Shown: positions 10,053 to 21,123 of the stretch, piece by piece
How positions within the stretch are numbered: position 1 is the stretch's first letter
How the letters are laid out: the number at the start of each line of letters is the position of its first letter
NCBI GenBank assembly: GCA_028641055.1
Contig: CM054062.1
Location: 271,703,092 to 271,767,091 of the forward strand
Length of the DNA: 64,000 nt
Reading direction: 5' to 3'
Source: Alopecurus myosuroides
Lineage: Eukaryota; Streptophyta; Magnoliopsida; Poales; Poaceae
Position numbers and translations under genes: made by a program
The notes under the pieces: model-generated
Database searches by the model: none
Told to the model about the DNA's origin: nothing
The model's input: the letters and a program-made list of their open reading frames with translations, nothing else

Positions 10053-12046
10053 TATAGATCATCCTTTTCCGCTCTATCCATGTGTGTGGAATACCTGCCG
10101 GCTGAATGGACAGAAGGGGATCTACTCCTTTCTTTTCCATTGTTGCGCGTACGCGCTTTTCCGGGATCGTTTCTATTTCTTTCAAGATCACACCCTTTTG
10201 GATGAGGCGGAGTTCTACTCCTATGCCTTTGTTTATCCTTAGGGGGTGTCCGAGATCTCTCACGTCTGTGAGGTACATCATGTCTTCCGGCTTTTTCAGC
10301 AGGGTGTCTCGGAGGTGGCATTGCTTTGCCATCTTTCCGGTATTTTTCTTCCCGATCATGGGGTTTGCTTCCACCTTTCGGTAGATGAGATCCGGTTCTA
10401 GACGCTTCATCCCTATTGTCGGGATTTTTCTTGTCTTTTCTCGGATCCGCTTTCTTATCCTTTGAATTACCTGAATCTCCAGGTTCTTCCGGTCCAGGTG
10501 CTCCAGCGGCGCAAGTAGTTGTTTTGCATAGGGCGGAGTTATCGTGCAACTTCCCTGATCGCTCTTGGGCTCGCTGTTGTCGTTGCAATGCTTTTCCTAG
10601 GAAAGCATACACCCCTTGGAGTTTTTCACCATTGGAGTACAAGTCATTGTTGAGGATGGCAAACGCTGCTTCCGCATTTTCTGCTGCGGTTTTGTATATT
10701 GGTTCGCCTCTGGCATCTTTGCCGTTTACCTGCATTTGCCAAGATGGGTTGTGAAACCTTTCTTTTGGCGGCAGTACTTCCGGTCTTACGATTCCGGGTA
10801 ACCTTGTAGGTTTAATGCCAGATCTATTCTTTCTCTCGTATTCCTCGATTTCTACCTTCATGAGTTTGATGTCATCCTGGATTTTTTGGAGGTGTTCACG
10901 AGTTCTGAATAGATGTTGCTGGTGCCGTTGGAGAGCTTGTCTCCTGGCTTCTAGCACTTTAGAAGGTTCATGTAATCCCACTGGCGTTTGTAACAATTCC
11001 TGTTCTTCTTGCTCTGTCATTGGCGGAACAAGGATTTCTTTTGTTTTCTTCTCCGCAGGTTTTGTTCCGCTTGCATCTCCTACTTCCAGGCTTTCATCAG
11101 CTGGATCAGCCAATTTCTTCTTCCGGAGTTTGTATTGGAGTTTTTTAGCGGCCTTGTTCTTTTTCTTGGAAGAGGGAGGTTTTTTAACAGGTTCATCCTC
11201 TGTCAATTCCTTAACGTTGGGAAATATCGGAGAGGTTTCTCCATCTTCTCTCTCTTCCTCTGGCGGAGGGGTTTTAGGGCTTTCCCGACTGCCGGCGTCC
11301 GTGGTTTCAGCCGGTTTCGCCATTAGTACTTCATGGAATCCCTCTTGAAAAGATTTAACTTTTCTTTCGAAGGCGTCCACGTCTTCTTCTTCGGAATCAA
11401 AATCATCTGATCCGGTTTCTGACTCTAATCTCGCCTCAATGGTGGCTAGCACAGAGTCAGCTTCCGAGTTCATCGCTGGATTGGCGAGTGTCGGATCTTC
11501 CACCTCTGTAGTGGGTTTGCTATTTTCTGCCTCTTGCACGGGATTACTTTCATCCGTGTTTTCGGCGAAAGCTGGATCGTCCACCTCTGTAGTGGGTGTG
11601 TTGTTTTCTGCCTCCTGCACGGGATTTCCGTCATCCGTGTTCTCGGCGACTTCAGATTGCACCATACCGATAAAGTGTGTATCACTTTTATGTCGGCGAT
11701 CTGAGAAAAATCCGGGATCGTAGTCATCTTCGACTGGGTACAGGGCGGGTGGGATGAATTTGCTTCCACCGCAAAACCCCATGGCCTCTGCAGTTAATCC
11801 GATAAAGATATTAGCAGATCCAATCGATAACACGTAGGCACTTACCAGATGATTTTGCGCCGGTATGTAGGATCCGTTGTCGAGGAAGCGCCCGACGTCA
11901 TTGTCGAACTCCAGGCTTCCGACAGTTATGGAACTGCCGATTCCGCCGAGTATCCCAGATCGGAACTTAACGCCTGACGTCGTTTGCCCCACGGTGGGCG
12001 CCAACTGTCGAGACATCGTAGTAGTTTTCATAGACGGGGGTGCCAT
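10053..12046 (-). CDS. Gag of element B, N-terminal part (interrupted)
   Basis: The frame is open from an ATG within the LTR (12046, MAPPSMKTTTMSRQLAPTVG) for about 660 codons to the junction with element A. The primer site is translated as RQLAPTVG, as in A and D. The N-terminal segment resembles that of D (SIGSANIFIG against TVGSVNVFVG). Next come an acidic region with a duplicated 26-residue unit, a Lys-rich stretch (SSKKKNKAAKK), a coiled coil (QQHLFRTREHLQKIQDDIKL), and a strongly basic Arg/Ser-rich end (RRERSRTPPKDKQRHRSRTP). The capsid core and protease are missing because the element is cut. The last few codons of the open frame (down to 9977) belong to A's LTR. Confidence 0.82.
11497..11660 (-). 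repeat. Tandem duplication (about 78 bp) in gag of B
   Basis: Two head-to-tail copies encode ENTDDGNPVQEAENNTPTTE and ENTDESNPVQEAENSKPTTE. The duplication is in frame and slightly diverged. Confidence 0.85.
11986..12003 (-). other. Primer-binding site of element B
   Basis: TGGCGCCCACCGTGGGGC on the minus strand, two bases from the LTR end. It is identical to those of A and D. Confidence 0.85.
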
Positions 12047-12548
12047 GAGACTACGGGTAGAGACGTGGGGAAACGGGATCGCGTTGGTGACAAAGACACA
12101 GGATTTACCCAGGTTCGGTACGCCGTACTAATACGGCGTTCCTACTCCTGCAATCTCACTAATCAGGGCTAAAGCCTGTGTAAACAATTACAATGTGAGG
12201 TTAGGTTTAGCTACTCGCGGAGGATCAACTTCTCGGCGAGTTGGCCTATGGCTTCGTGTCCCCTGTTATCTCATCTCCCGTCCGGCTTTATATAATAGCC
12301 GAATTAGGGCATACAGAATAGGAAACCTAGAAGACTACGATAGCTAGTAACTTGGAAAGTAAGGAATCCGTCTTCTCCTCCAAGCCAGATCACGTGGGCC
12401 GTGATCCGGGTCCTTCTAGAATCCGGCTTATGCGCGTCAGCTTACTGGGCCGCCCAATGGACCATAGCCCACTACCAGTTGGGCCACCCTGGTAATCCGG
12501 CACTTTTGACTACCATCTGATATACCCCTATTCAGTATATATCTGACA
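12006..12548 (-). repeat. 5' LTR of element B
   Basis: A 543-bp LTR, minus strand, from TGTCAGATATATACTGA to TGTCTCGACA. A TATATAAAG promoter box lies at 12286-12294. The U5 portion contains 'cgaacctgggtaaatcc', matching the conserved U5 block of other Tat LTRs. Confidence 0.88.
12286..12294 (-). promoter_or_regulatory. TATA box of LTR B
   Basis: TATATAAAG on the minus strand in the middle of the LTR, followed by GC-rich sequence. Its position suits a retrotransposon promoter. Confidence 0.65.
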
Positions 12549-13290
12549 GTTAGCAAGTGGATTTATCATGGAGGTGCTGCATCCGGATTGGCTGGCCAAT
12601 CCGGTCATGGTAGAGAAGAAGAAGGATGACCCCATGGTCGTGGTGGTGTGGCGCATGTGTGTGGACTACACCGACTTGAACAAGGCCTGCCCCAAGGACC
12701 CGTTCCCTCTACCCCGGATAGATTAGGTGATCGATTCCACTGCTGGGTGTGAACTCTTGTCTTTTATTGATGTCTACTCTGGTTTTCACCAGATTCCACT
12801 GAATCCGGCTGATCAAATAAAGACTGCTTTTATCACCCCGTACGGGCTTATTGCTATCGTGTTATGTGTTTTGGCTTGAGGAATGTTGGGGCCACTATCA
12901 GAAGTGCATGTAGAAATGCCCGCATGAGCAGATCGACAAAAATGTGTTGGTGTATGTGGATGACATAGTCATCAAAACCAAAGAAAAACACACACTGCTG
13001 AGTGATATTAAAGAAACATTTGCAAGCTTGCGCAAGTACAAGATGAAATTGAATCCGACCAAGTGCACATTTGGCGTCCCGGCTGGGAAGCTACTCGGTT
13101 TCTTGGTGTCTAGTCGGGGCATTGAGGCCAATCCTTCAAAGATAAAAGCTATAGAGAGCATGTCTTTGCTGAGATTAATGAAGGATGTGCAAAAGTTTAC
13201 CGGGTGCCTGGCTTCCCTTAGCCCGGTTCCTGGGAAGAATGGGTGAGAAGGCCTTGCCTCACTATCAGCTCATGAAGAAAAGTGACAAAT
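12549..13290 (+). pseudogene. Reverse transcriptase remnant of element C
   Basis: The sequence starts mid-domain at the B insertion (FIMEVLHPDWLANPVMVEKKK) and continues through WRMCVDYTDLNKACPKDPFP, FIDVYSGFHQI, VYVDDIVIKT and GFLVSSRGIEANP. Damage visible against A: a TAG at 12723-12725 in place of Gln, a one-base deletion near 12845 (PYG/AYCYR), another near 12897, a TAG just after it, and a one-base insertion near 13224. It is non-functional. Confidence 0.9.
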
Positions 13291-14690
13291 TTGTCTGGAC
13301 CCTGCAAGTTGATGTGGCGTTCAAAGAGCTCAAGAGCATGCTGGCTACCGCTCCGGTTCTGGCATCTCCACTGCCCAAGGAGCCAATGCTGCTCTATATT
13401 GCAGCTACCAACCGAGCAGTGAGTGTGGTGGTGGTAGTGGAGCAAGAAGAGGAAGGAAAATCCGTGCAGAGGCCGGTTTATTATGTCATTGAAGTGCTAT
13501 CCATCTCCAAGCAAAACTATCGGCACTATCAGAAGATGACTTATGGGGTTTACCTGGGTGCCCAGAAGCTCAAGCACTATTTCCAGGAGCATCCAATCAC
13601 AGTGGTGAGCACTGCTCCCATCTCGGAGATCATGGGCAACAAGGATGCAAGTGGCCGGGTGGGCAAGTGGGCAATTGAGCTACCTGCTTACACCCCGTTG
13701 TATGGAAGAAGAGAAGCTACCAAGTCCCAGGCCCTGGCATATTTCTTTGTTGACTGGGCCAAAATGCAGTATGAGCCTCCCTTGCCGGAAACAAACTTCT
13801 GGAGGATGCATTCGATGGCTCCAAAGTAAAAGAGGGACTAGGTGCCAGTGTTGTACTCACCTCACCCAAGCGGGACCAACTCAAGTATGTGCTTCAGATT
13901 CATTTTCTGGCATCCAATAATGTAGCCGAGTATGAATTCCTGGTCCATGGCTTGAAAGTATCCAAGGAGATCGGAATCCGGCGGATTGTATGCTATGGTG
14001 ACTCGGACCTGGTCGTTCAACAGGTCTCGGGGACTTGGGACGCGTTGGATGACAACATGGCATCTTATCGGTTCCTCGTCCAGAATATGACCGGATTCTT
14101 CGATGGGTGTGAGTTCCATCACATCCACCGAGCTGAAATGATGCACCGGATGCTCTATCCAAGTTGGGATCTTCTTGGCAGTTCATCCCGTCTAGGATTG
14201 CTCTGGAGACTTTGAGGAAGCCCTCTATCAAGCCCTCACCTAACTCGGAGTCCAGGGGAGTCCCATGGAGATTGACAGGGAGAGCTCTAAGGAGAACCAG
14301 GGGACTGCTCCTCCTAACCCGGGGACTGCTCCATCCAACCCCGGGACTGCCTCAGTAAACCCGGGGACTGTCGCATTCACCAAGGGGATCATTTATCAGT
14401 ACTCAGGGACTAGGGGACTCGTCTCCAACTCGGAGCAAGTCATGTCAGCTGATCCAATGGAGGTGGATGAACCAGTGTTTCCTACTCGGGAGACACCGAG
14501 TTGGGCTCTGCCCATATTATCCTTTCTGATGGATGGTACTTTGCCGAGTGACGAGGTCACAGCGGAGTAGATACAGAGAAGATCCAAGGGCTACACCATC
14601 ATCAACAAAGAGATGTACAAGATAAGTGCCACTGGCGTACTCCAACGCTGTGTTGAGCCATAAGAAGGAGAAGAAATTCTCAGAGAGATA
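13291..14690 (+). pseudogene. RNase H modules and linker of element C
   Basis: The first module (KQNYRHYQKMTYGVYLGAQK) is followed by the second (FDGSKVKEGLGASVV, EYEFLVHG, YGDSDLVVQ, FHHIHRAE). C keeps the DWAKMQYEPPLPETNFWRM segment that A has lost. Frameshifts occur near 13807 and 14135. The linker holds three to four GTAPPNP-type repeats, then AE*IQRRSKG, where a TAG replaces a coding codon, and a TAA follows at about 14662. Confidence 0.85.
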
Positions 14691-15767
14691 CACCAAGGAG
14701 AATGTGAGCACCATGCCTCATCTCGGGCCCTAGTCAAGAAAGCATTCCGACATGGATTCTATTGGCTCACTACCTTGCAACAAGCAGAAGATATGGTGAG
14801 GAAGTGCAATGGGTGCCAGAGGTATGCAAGCAAGATTCATATGCCAGCTTCCGAGTTGAAGATAATCCCCATCACTTGGCCATTTGCTGTCTGGTGCTTA
14901 GATATGGTGGGTCCTTTCAAGCCAGCTCGGGGCAACATGACGCACATCTTGGTCATGGTTGATAAGTGCACCAAGTGGATTGAAGTGAAGCCAATCCAGA
15001 AATGTGATGGAAACACATCAGTGAGCTTCTTGAAGGATATTATCCTGAGATATGGCTACCCGCATGGGATCATCTCGGATAATGGGACAAACTTTGCTGA
15101 GGGAGCTTTTGCTCTATTCTGCAAGGAGAAGAGGATCCGGATAGACATTGCATCACTCGCCCATATGGCTTCAAATGGCCAAGTTGAAAGAGCAAATGTC
15201 ATGGTCCTATCCGGAATAAAGCCAAGGATGATTGAGCCATTGCTGAAAACACCTGGGTGTTGGCTAGACGATTTGCCGGTGGTGTTGTGGAGTCTAAGGA
15301 CTACCCCTAACCGATCAACCGGATACACACCATTCTTCCTGTTATATGGAGCAGAGGCCGTGTTGCACACTGACCTTGTGCATGACTCACCAAGAATAAC
15401 CCCATATACTGAGGCAGAGGCAAGAGAAGCCCGAGAAGATGATGTTGATCTGCTCGAAGAACCAAGAGAATTAACTCTATCGTGCTCAGCTGTATATCAA
15501 CAGAATCTGAGACGCTATCATATCCGGAAAGTGAACCCAAGGGTTTTCCGAGAAGGAGATATGGTGCTTAGGCTTGTGCAACGCACAGCCGGGATGCACA
15601 AACTTCCCCCTCCGTGGGAAGGGCCTTTCATTGTGAGCAAGGCTCTGCATAATGATGTGTATTATCTCATCGCCGCACAAGCACCACAGAAGAACAGGGC
15701 GGATAAATCCGGAGAGGAATCCAAGCATCCCTGGAATGTAGCTCTACTCCGCCGTTTTCATTCCTGA
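14691..15767 (+). pseudogene. Integrase of element C
   Basis: A nearly intact integrase: HHCC finger (ECEHHASSRALV... KCNGCQ), CLDMVGPF, ISDNGTNF and GQVERANV with the D, D and E of the catalytic triad, WEGPFIV, ending NVALLRRFHS. The frame is open from 14775 to 15767. Because the upstream RT and RNase H are broken, no functional polyprotein is expected. Confidence 0.9.
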
Positions 15768-16393
15768 ACAAACATTGTATGTATGTCCTTAACCGAGTTA
15801 AATTCCAAGTCGACACTCCGAATTCGAACTCGGGGACTATCTGTGCCAAACTTTTTCTGTGTATTTACTTTCTTTACTTTGTCTACTCGGTTAGTATACT
15901 CGGAATTTCATGCGCATGTCTAGTAATGTGTTTAAACCTAAGGGCCAACTCTTCGACTTTGCTTCTGTCCGCAAGCCGGCTTCATGGCAAGCAAGAGAAC
16001 AAGACAAAGGTCAATGAACACACAAAACACTGCTAAGGAAAGAAGGAGTGTATCAACCGAGTAGGGTGCTTTTTCCTTGGGTGTTTTCGGCTAAGTGTTG
16101 GGCAATGTTAATTTCAAATCTCAAAGGTGTTAAGTATTAGAAACCCGGTTTTTGAAATGTTGTGACTTGACTACCAACAAGCCACAAGTGGCAGGTAAGA
16201 TCAAAGATAAAAGAGTCGAGCGGATAAGAAAAGCAACTCGGGGACTCACAATTAGCGCAATCCAGCATTGAGCCAGTCTGGCTAGAAACTGAATAAAACT
16301 GAGTAGCACACAAAACAATAATTTGTTGCATACATCTGCACCCAGCATAGCCGGGATCTGATAGAAAGTTTGAAGTTGAAATAGAGAAGGAAC
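15768..16393. other. Convergent 3' region between pol and aORF of C
   Basis: No gene is seen. The stretch is 626 bp and contains two copies of a CTCGGGGACT word (about 15830 and 16245) and the block shared with A's equivalent interval. It probably carries overlapping 3' untranslated regions. Confidence 0.6.
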
Positions 16394-17570
16394 TTAGGCC
16401 ATTGTCGAAGGGGTGGTATTGGCTTCGAGGCTTGACAGGTCGGAGGACTCGCTGACGAGCTCGGAGGCAGTGGTCGATGCAGGGTTCGCGGAGTCGCCAG
16501 TCGGGGCAGCAGGACCGGATGCAGTGTTCTCGACGGGGGTCTCCGTGGCGCTCAACTCGGGGGCCGGCATGGAGATCACCATCTCGGTGGTGACGACTCC
16601 GGGCGAGGCAGTGGGATGCGGATCAGCTTGGATTTCCTCATCCACCTCTTGGGAGCCATCTTTTGGCTCGGCTGCCTCATGGTCGTCGCCCTCCTCAGTT
16701 TCCTCAGCCGCTATCTCCTCCTTCTCGGACTCCTCGTCGCCTGCCTCATCTTCCTTGGCCTCCTCGTCGCCTGCATCACCTTCATCGCCGTCATCCACCA
16801 TCGTCATTTTCACCATCCTTGACGTCGGTGTACGGCTCCGTGGGGCCATCGATGAACTCCTTGGTATCAGCATATGAGGCTAGCCGGTATGCCATCTCCT
16901 GGCAGCGCTGGATATATTCCTCCTGCCTGGTCCACTTGGAGTCGTTCCGGAGTGTTTTGAGCCTATTGAGATCCAAATTATCATACCAGGACAGCACAAA
17001 GTGGAGGGCCTCATCTGCGCTAGCTCGGGCAGCTGAGGCACGCCATTTCTTCAGTTCCTCCTTAACATAGTCCAAGTTGGAGGCCAGCTTGTTGATGGTA
17101 GTCGGGGGCTCAATGTCCGGCCAGAAGACCTTGTGTAGGCACATCCCGGTGGACACAATAGTGGTACCCATGCCTTTGAGAAGGTGAACCCGGGTTTCGA
17201 TGTTCTCGATCTGGTCTGACCAGACTGGTCATCAATTATGACCGAGTCGCTAACATTGTGGCCGAGCTCCTTCCGCAACTCCCTGGCCTTCGCCACAGTT
17301 TGTTCAGCACTCGCGTTGAAATCGGGGAAGGTCCCTGAGAGAGGCGATGCTGGGTAGAGTCAAAAAACCAGATAATAAAAACCGGAGAAGAGAAACTAAG
17401 TAGAAGAAACCAGATGGAGTAACTTGGGTAGTAACTTACAGCGCAGTTCCAAGACAAGATCCCTAAGCCGGTTGGCCCATCCTGCAGCAAGGGTGTGCTC
17501 TTTGTCCAGCAGACTCAGGAGTTGACCAACATGGTGTCAAGAGCAGTATTTTTTGATTTGAGGGATTCGA

Positions 17571-20500
17571 TGTAACATCCACCTTTTTGTAATAAAAAGT
17601 TTGTGTGTTTGTGTTTGTGATCATGTCATGTCATGCATGCATTCTGAACCCCTGGTTGTGTTTACAAACAGGTGCATTAAAATTTAAAAACGGAGTTTAT
17701 TAAAATCACTTAAAGGTGCCAATTTAAAATGATGTTTAAAATGGTACAAATTGTGCAAATAAAAAATATGTTGAGGTTCCCAATGTGTCAAGGAACTCAA
17801 AAATAATTTTTACCAATTTTTACCATTTACAAAAAAGTCCCCAACACTGTTTTTAGTGTGCTGTTTTAAAAGGAGCAGGGGCTCTTTTGGGAATTCCATG
17901 AGAGCAGCGGGGTTTTCAGAAATTTCTTTTTGTCGTCTTGTTCCTCAAGCCAGTGGACCGGAAGCTCCACGACGCCGCTTCCCGCCACCTCCTGCTTGTC
18001 CTCCTCGAGGATAAGGGCGAGGAGAAGAACCCCGTATGCCTCCACCTCCTCACCTCGGCCCTCGTCCTCTCTCTCTGCTTTCCGCGCGCAGTGCCCAAAC
18101 CCGAACCCTAACCCCTGCCGCCGACCGCCGCTCCCCGCCGGCGATACGACCGCCCCCGTGCCCCTCCGAACGCCCCACTGCCTCCGCCGTGCTCCCGTCG
18201 TCCTCCTCGAGTAGAAGCAGTAGTGGGGAGCCCTGGGAGGCCCCCAATTTTGCGTCGGACGACCTCCACGGCCGCCGCTGTCTCCTCCTCGCCGCCAGCG
18301 ATTGCCGCCTTCCCTCGCAGCCCCGACCACGGCATCACGCTACGGGTAAGCTCCTGCACCTGCCGGTGCCCTCCCCTTCCTCCCTCCCTCTCCGGTTCAC
18401 CCCCTCGCCGTCGGCCGCGGACCGCTACCGCACCCGAGCATGCCGATGAGCACTCCGGCGACCTCTTGGTCAGCCGTGACCACCCCCGCACTCCCCGCGA
18501 CCTCCTCAACCTCGTAGTGGGTTTCGATTTTGAAATCCTGCAAGAAATCAACGAATTTCATCGGAGCTGTGAGGAGTTGGGCCGGGATGATGTCACCACG
18601 ACGTCATGCTCGCGTCACTGCCTGTTTTTCAGTTATTTTCATTTAAATCGAATTAGCTGACACGTGGCCCCCACCTGTGTTTAAAATTACAGAAAAATAA
18701 ATAAAATTGTAAATGCAATAAATTTTATTTGGCTCATCAGAAAAATGTGTTTAACATACCAAATTGTTCAGAAAAATGTAATCTACATGTTTATGTCATT
18801 TGCACACATTTTTGACAAAGTTGAATTTTGACCGTTATTTAAATCATTTAAAATAAAGGAAATAAGTTTTTATTCAAGAAAATTAGAAAATTACAAGTTA
18901 TATGTCAAAATTCTTAGAATGAAAAATGCAACCTAGTTATGGTGTTATCAACCCCATTTGAGCACTTTAATTTGTTGCACTTCTAGTTTTTGCCCGAATC
19001 AGCCTCCGAGGTCCATTTCGGGACTAAATTCAGTAAAAGTGCATACTTAACATATGAACCCTAGCAACCCATGAAACATGTTCAGGGCTTATCTTTAATG
19101 CATTCAAATATTCATGCATACATATTGAGCATTGCATCGATGCCTGTGTTGAGTGTTATTATCTTTCTTTCCGGTGTTTGCTCTTATCGGTAGACCTCGA
19201 ATCCGGAGAGAAGTTCAACACCCCTGTTGACGAATACTTGGTCTAAACAACCAAGTCAAGCACTTATTCCTAAAGCCTTTGTCTGGTTTTGTTGAAGCAA
19301 GGCAAGCATAACCTCTTATCTGCCCATATATGTTTTTGAAGTGTTTTCCTTCTCGTACGATGCATGCTTTTACAAAGTATCTTGAGTCAGTAGATAGAGT
19401 TGTCCTATTTATTTGCATAACCCATATATCATGATTCACTTCTCCTAGCAGACATAGGTTTTGTTTGTGTGTATCGCCAGAGCCTCAAATATGCCATGCT
19501 TAGTCATACATGTATGTTGATCTCTGCTCCATCTGGTTGATGAATCAGAGTTACAAAATGAATCTAGTATGACAGGATGACGTGGTAAGGTTTGAGATGT
19601 GTGTTTAATATGATTAAAGGTTTGGATGAGTTGCCACATGGGATGTGGTGATTTGCCTCGTTCATGCCCCTAGGAGCGAGTTCTCGCCTTTGAAGCCAAG
19701 ACTGATCGTGCAACCACACGGGGATTGGATTCCCCTCGGTTTCAACTTGTCTAGTTTGTTCCATGAGTTGCCTAGTTCGGGCGTTCCATTTCGATTTGCA
19801 GGGGATATTAAAATGTTTTCAAAACTAGGACGTGGTGGTGTATCGGCGCTCTGTGGGTAGATAACCGTCGAGCACTGCGCACAACGATAGAGACCCGGCA
19901 GGAGATGGCCACTCCCTATTGGCGGTCCATCTCTACTCGGAGCGACTCATGGAATAGGCGAAGTAAGGGAAAGATCATGGTCAGTCACCCTCTGCCGGCA
20001 CATCGTCGGAATTGTGCCAATAGCTTGGCATTAAGAGTCGGTTGATACGTGTGGGTAAAGTTGTACACCCCTGCAGGGTTTAATCTTTTCGTAAAGCCAT
20101 GTCCGCGGTTAAGGACGACTTGGTGACGGATCCTGAGATCATAGATAACTTGAACCGGACATAAAAGATGTTGGCAACGAATGTTTAGTTTCAAAAGGTG
20201 GTTCCGGTTATCGTGTGTTGGAGATGATACTTTGAAGGTTTTGAAGACAATACCCGAGGAAAGGGTGTTCTTTTAAAAATATTTGTGAAAAGCTTCCTGG
20301 TCTCCCTCTATTCGAAACAAAGTTGGCTTTACGCAATACAACCTTCATAAACCCTTTTTGAACAAGCAGATATATAATAGATTTACTAAGTCTTGTTGAG
20401 TACCTCCAGTTGTCATGTTTGCTTCAATTTGGTTCAGGTGGAGTTCCATATCTTTGGTGGTGTATCAACGTGGACATCGACGGATAGTTTGGGGTTTCCC

Positions 20501-21123
20501 AGGTAGTAGCCTGAAATCTATGGGCTGGGACGTCGCCTTATGTTGCGGCCTCTTAGGCCTTTTGGTTCTTGTTGGCTAGCAACACGATTTTCTTTCCGTT
20601 GTATGATGTAATGTTGTTTCGTGTGACCTCTGTTTGTAAGTTTTACTCTTTTATTACTTGCTTAATAAAGCTTCATGTCTAGAGTGCAGCTTTGATCAGT
20701 TGTTGGTTTTGAGCTCATCGTTATACAGTTTTGGCTATGCATGCATAGTTGTCGCAGTCGAGGGGTTGTGGAGCCGATGATCCATGTTCGAGCCCGCCTG
20801 CCGATGTGATTCGGCCTGGGGCTAGGTAACCCCAGTAACCCTCGATTGTTGTTGCACTTTCTGGACACATAGCATCTTTGTATAGCTTTGGTCCCGTTTC
20901 CTTCAGTTTCATTCGACTCGTGGACGCTTGGTTATGCATGGTTGGTTATGACTAGCATGGACACAAGGAGTAGTAGTACAGTGGTGATCCGGCATGCGTG
21001 CCGATGAATCCGGTCTGCCTGCCGTTGTTTGTTGCGGCCGGGGCTGGTAACCCTGAAGCCCTCGTGGGTCCATGTCTAGGAGCACATAACAGTAGGTATA
21101 TCTTTGGGTCCGGGGTCGTGAGA
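17571..21123 (+). repeat. Solo LTR S1 (Tekay-like), inserted in aORF of C
   Basis: A 3553-bp sequence from TGTAACATCC to GGTCGTGAGA, flanked by the 5-bp duplication TTCGA (17566-17570 and 21124-21128), with coiled-coil coding of C's aORF on both sides. No retroviral coding region lies inside, so it is a solo LTR. It is related to the LTR of H: 'ccctgcaggg' and the 'ccgcggtta' block near 20065-20130 match 50440-50500. It contains an AT-rich start, a GC-rich exon-like stretch at 17930-18345 ending in a GTAAGC donor, an AT-rich intron-like part, and an exon-like DLES...NTPVDEY segment at 19194. The terminal CA is mutated to GA. Confidence 0.8.

Larger units (their letters stand above)
10053..12548 (-). 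mobile_element. Element B: Tat-lineage retrotransposon (5' part)
   Basis: On the minus strand this comprises a 5' LTR, a primer site and the beginning of gag. At 10053 element A interrupts it; the rest lies left of the window. B itself is inserted into C's RT coding region at 12548/12549. The flank begins GTTAG, which should be its target duplication. It is a different family from A and C: its LTR is 543 bp and its gag sequence is distinct. Confidence 0.88.

Noticed and set aside
17866..18660. Overlapping Pro/Ser/Arg-rich frames that look like a small host gene
   Set aside because: They lie inside solo LTR S1 between perfect TTCGA duplications. GC-rich LTR leader sequence gives open frames on both strands by composition.
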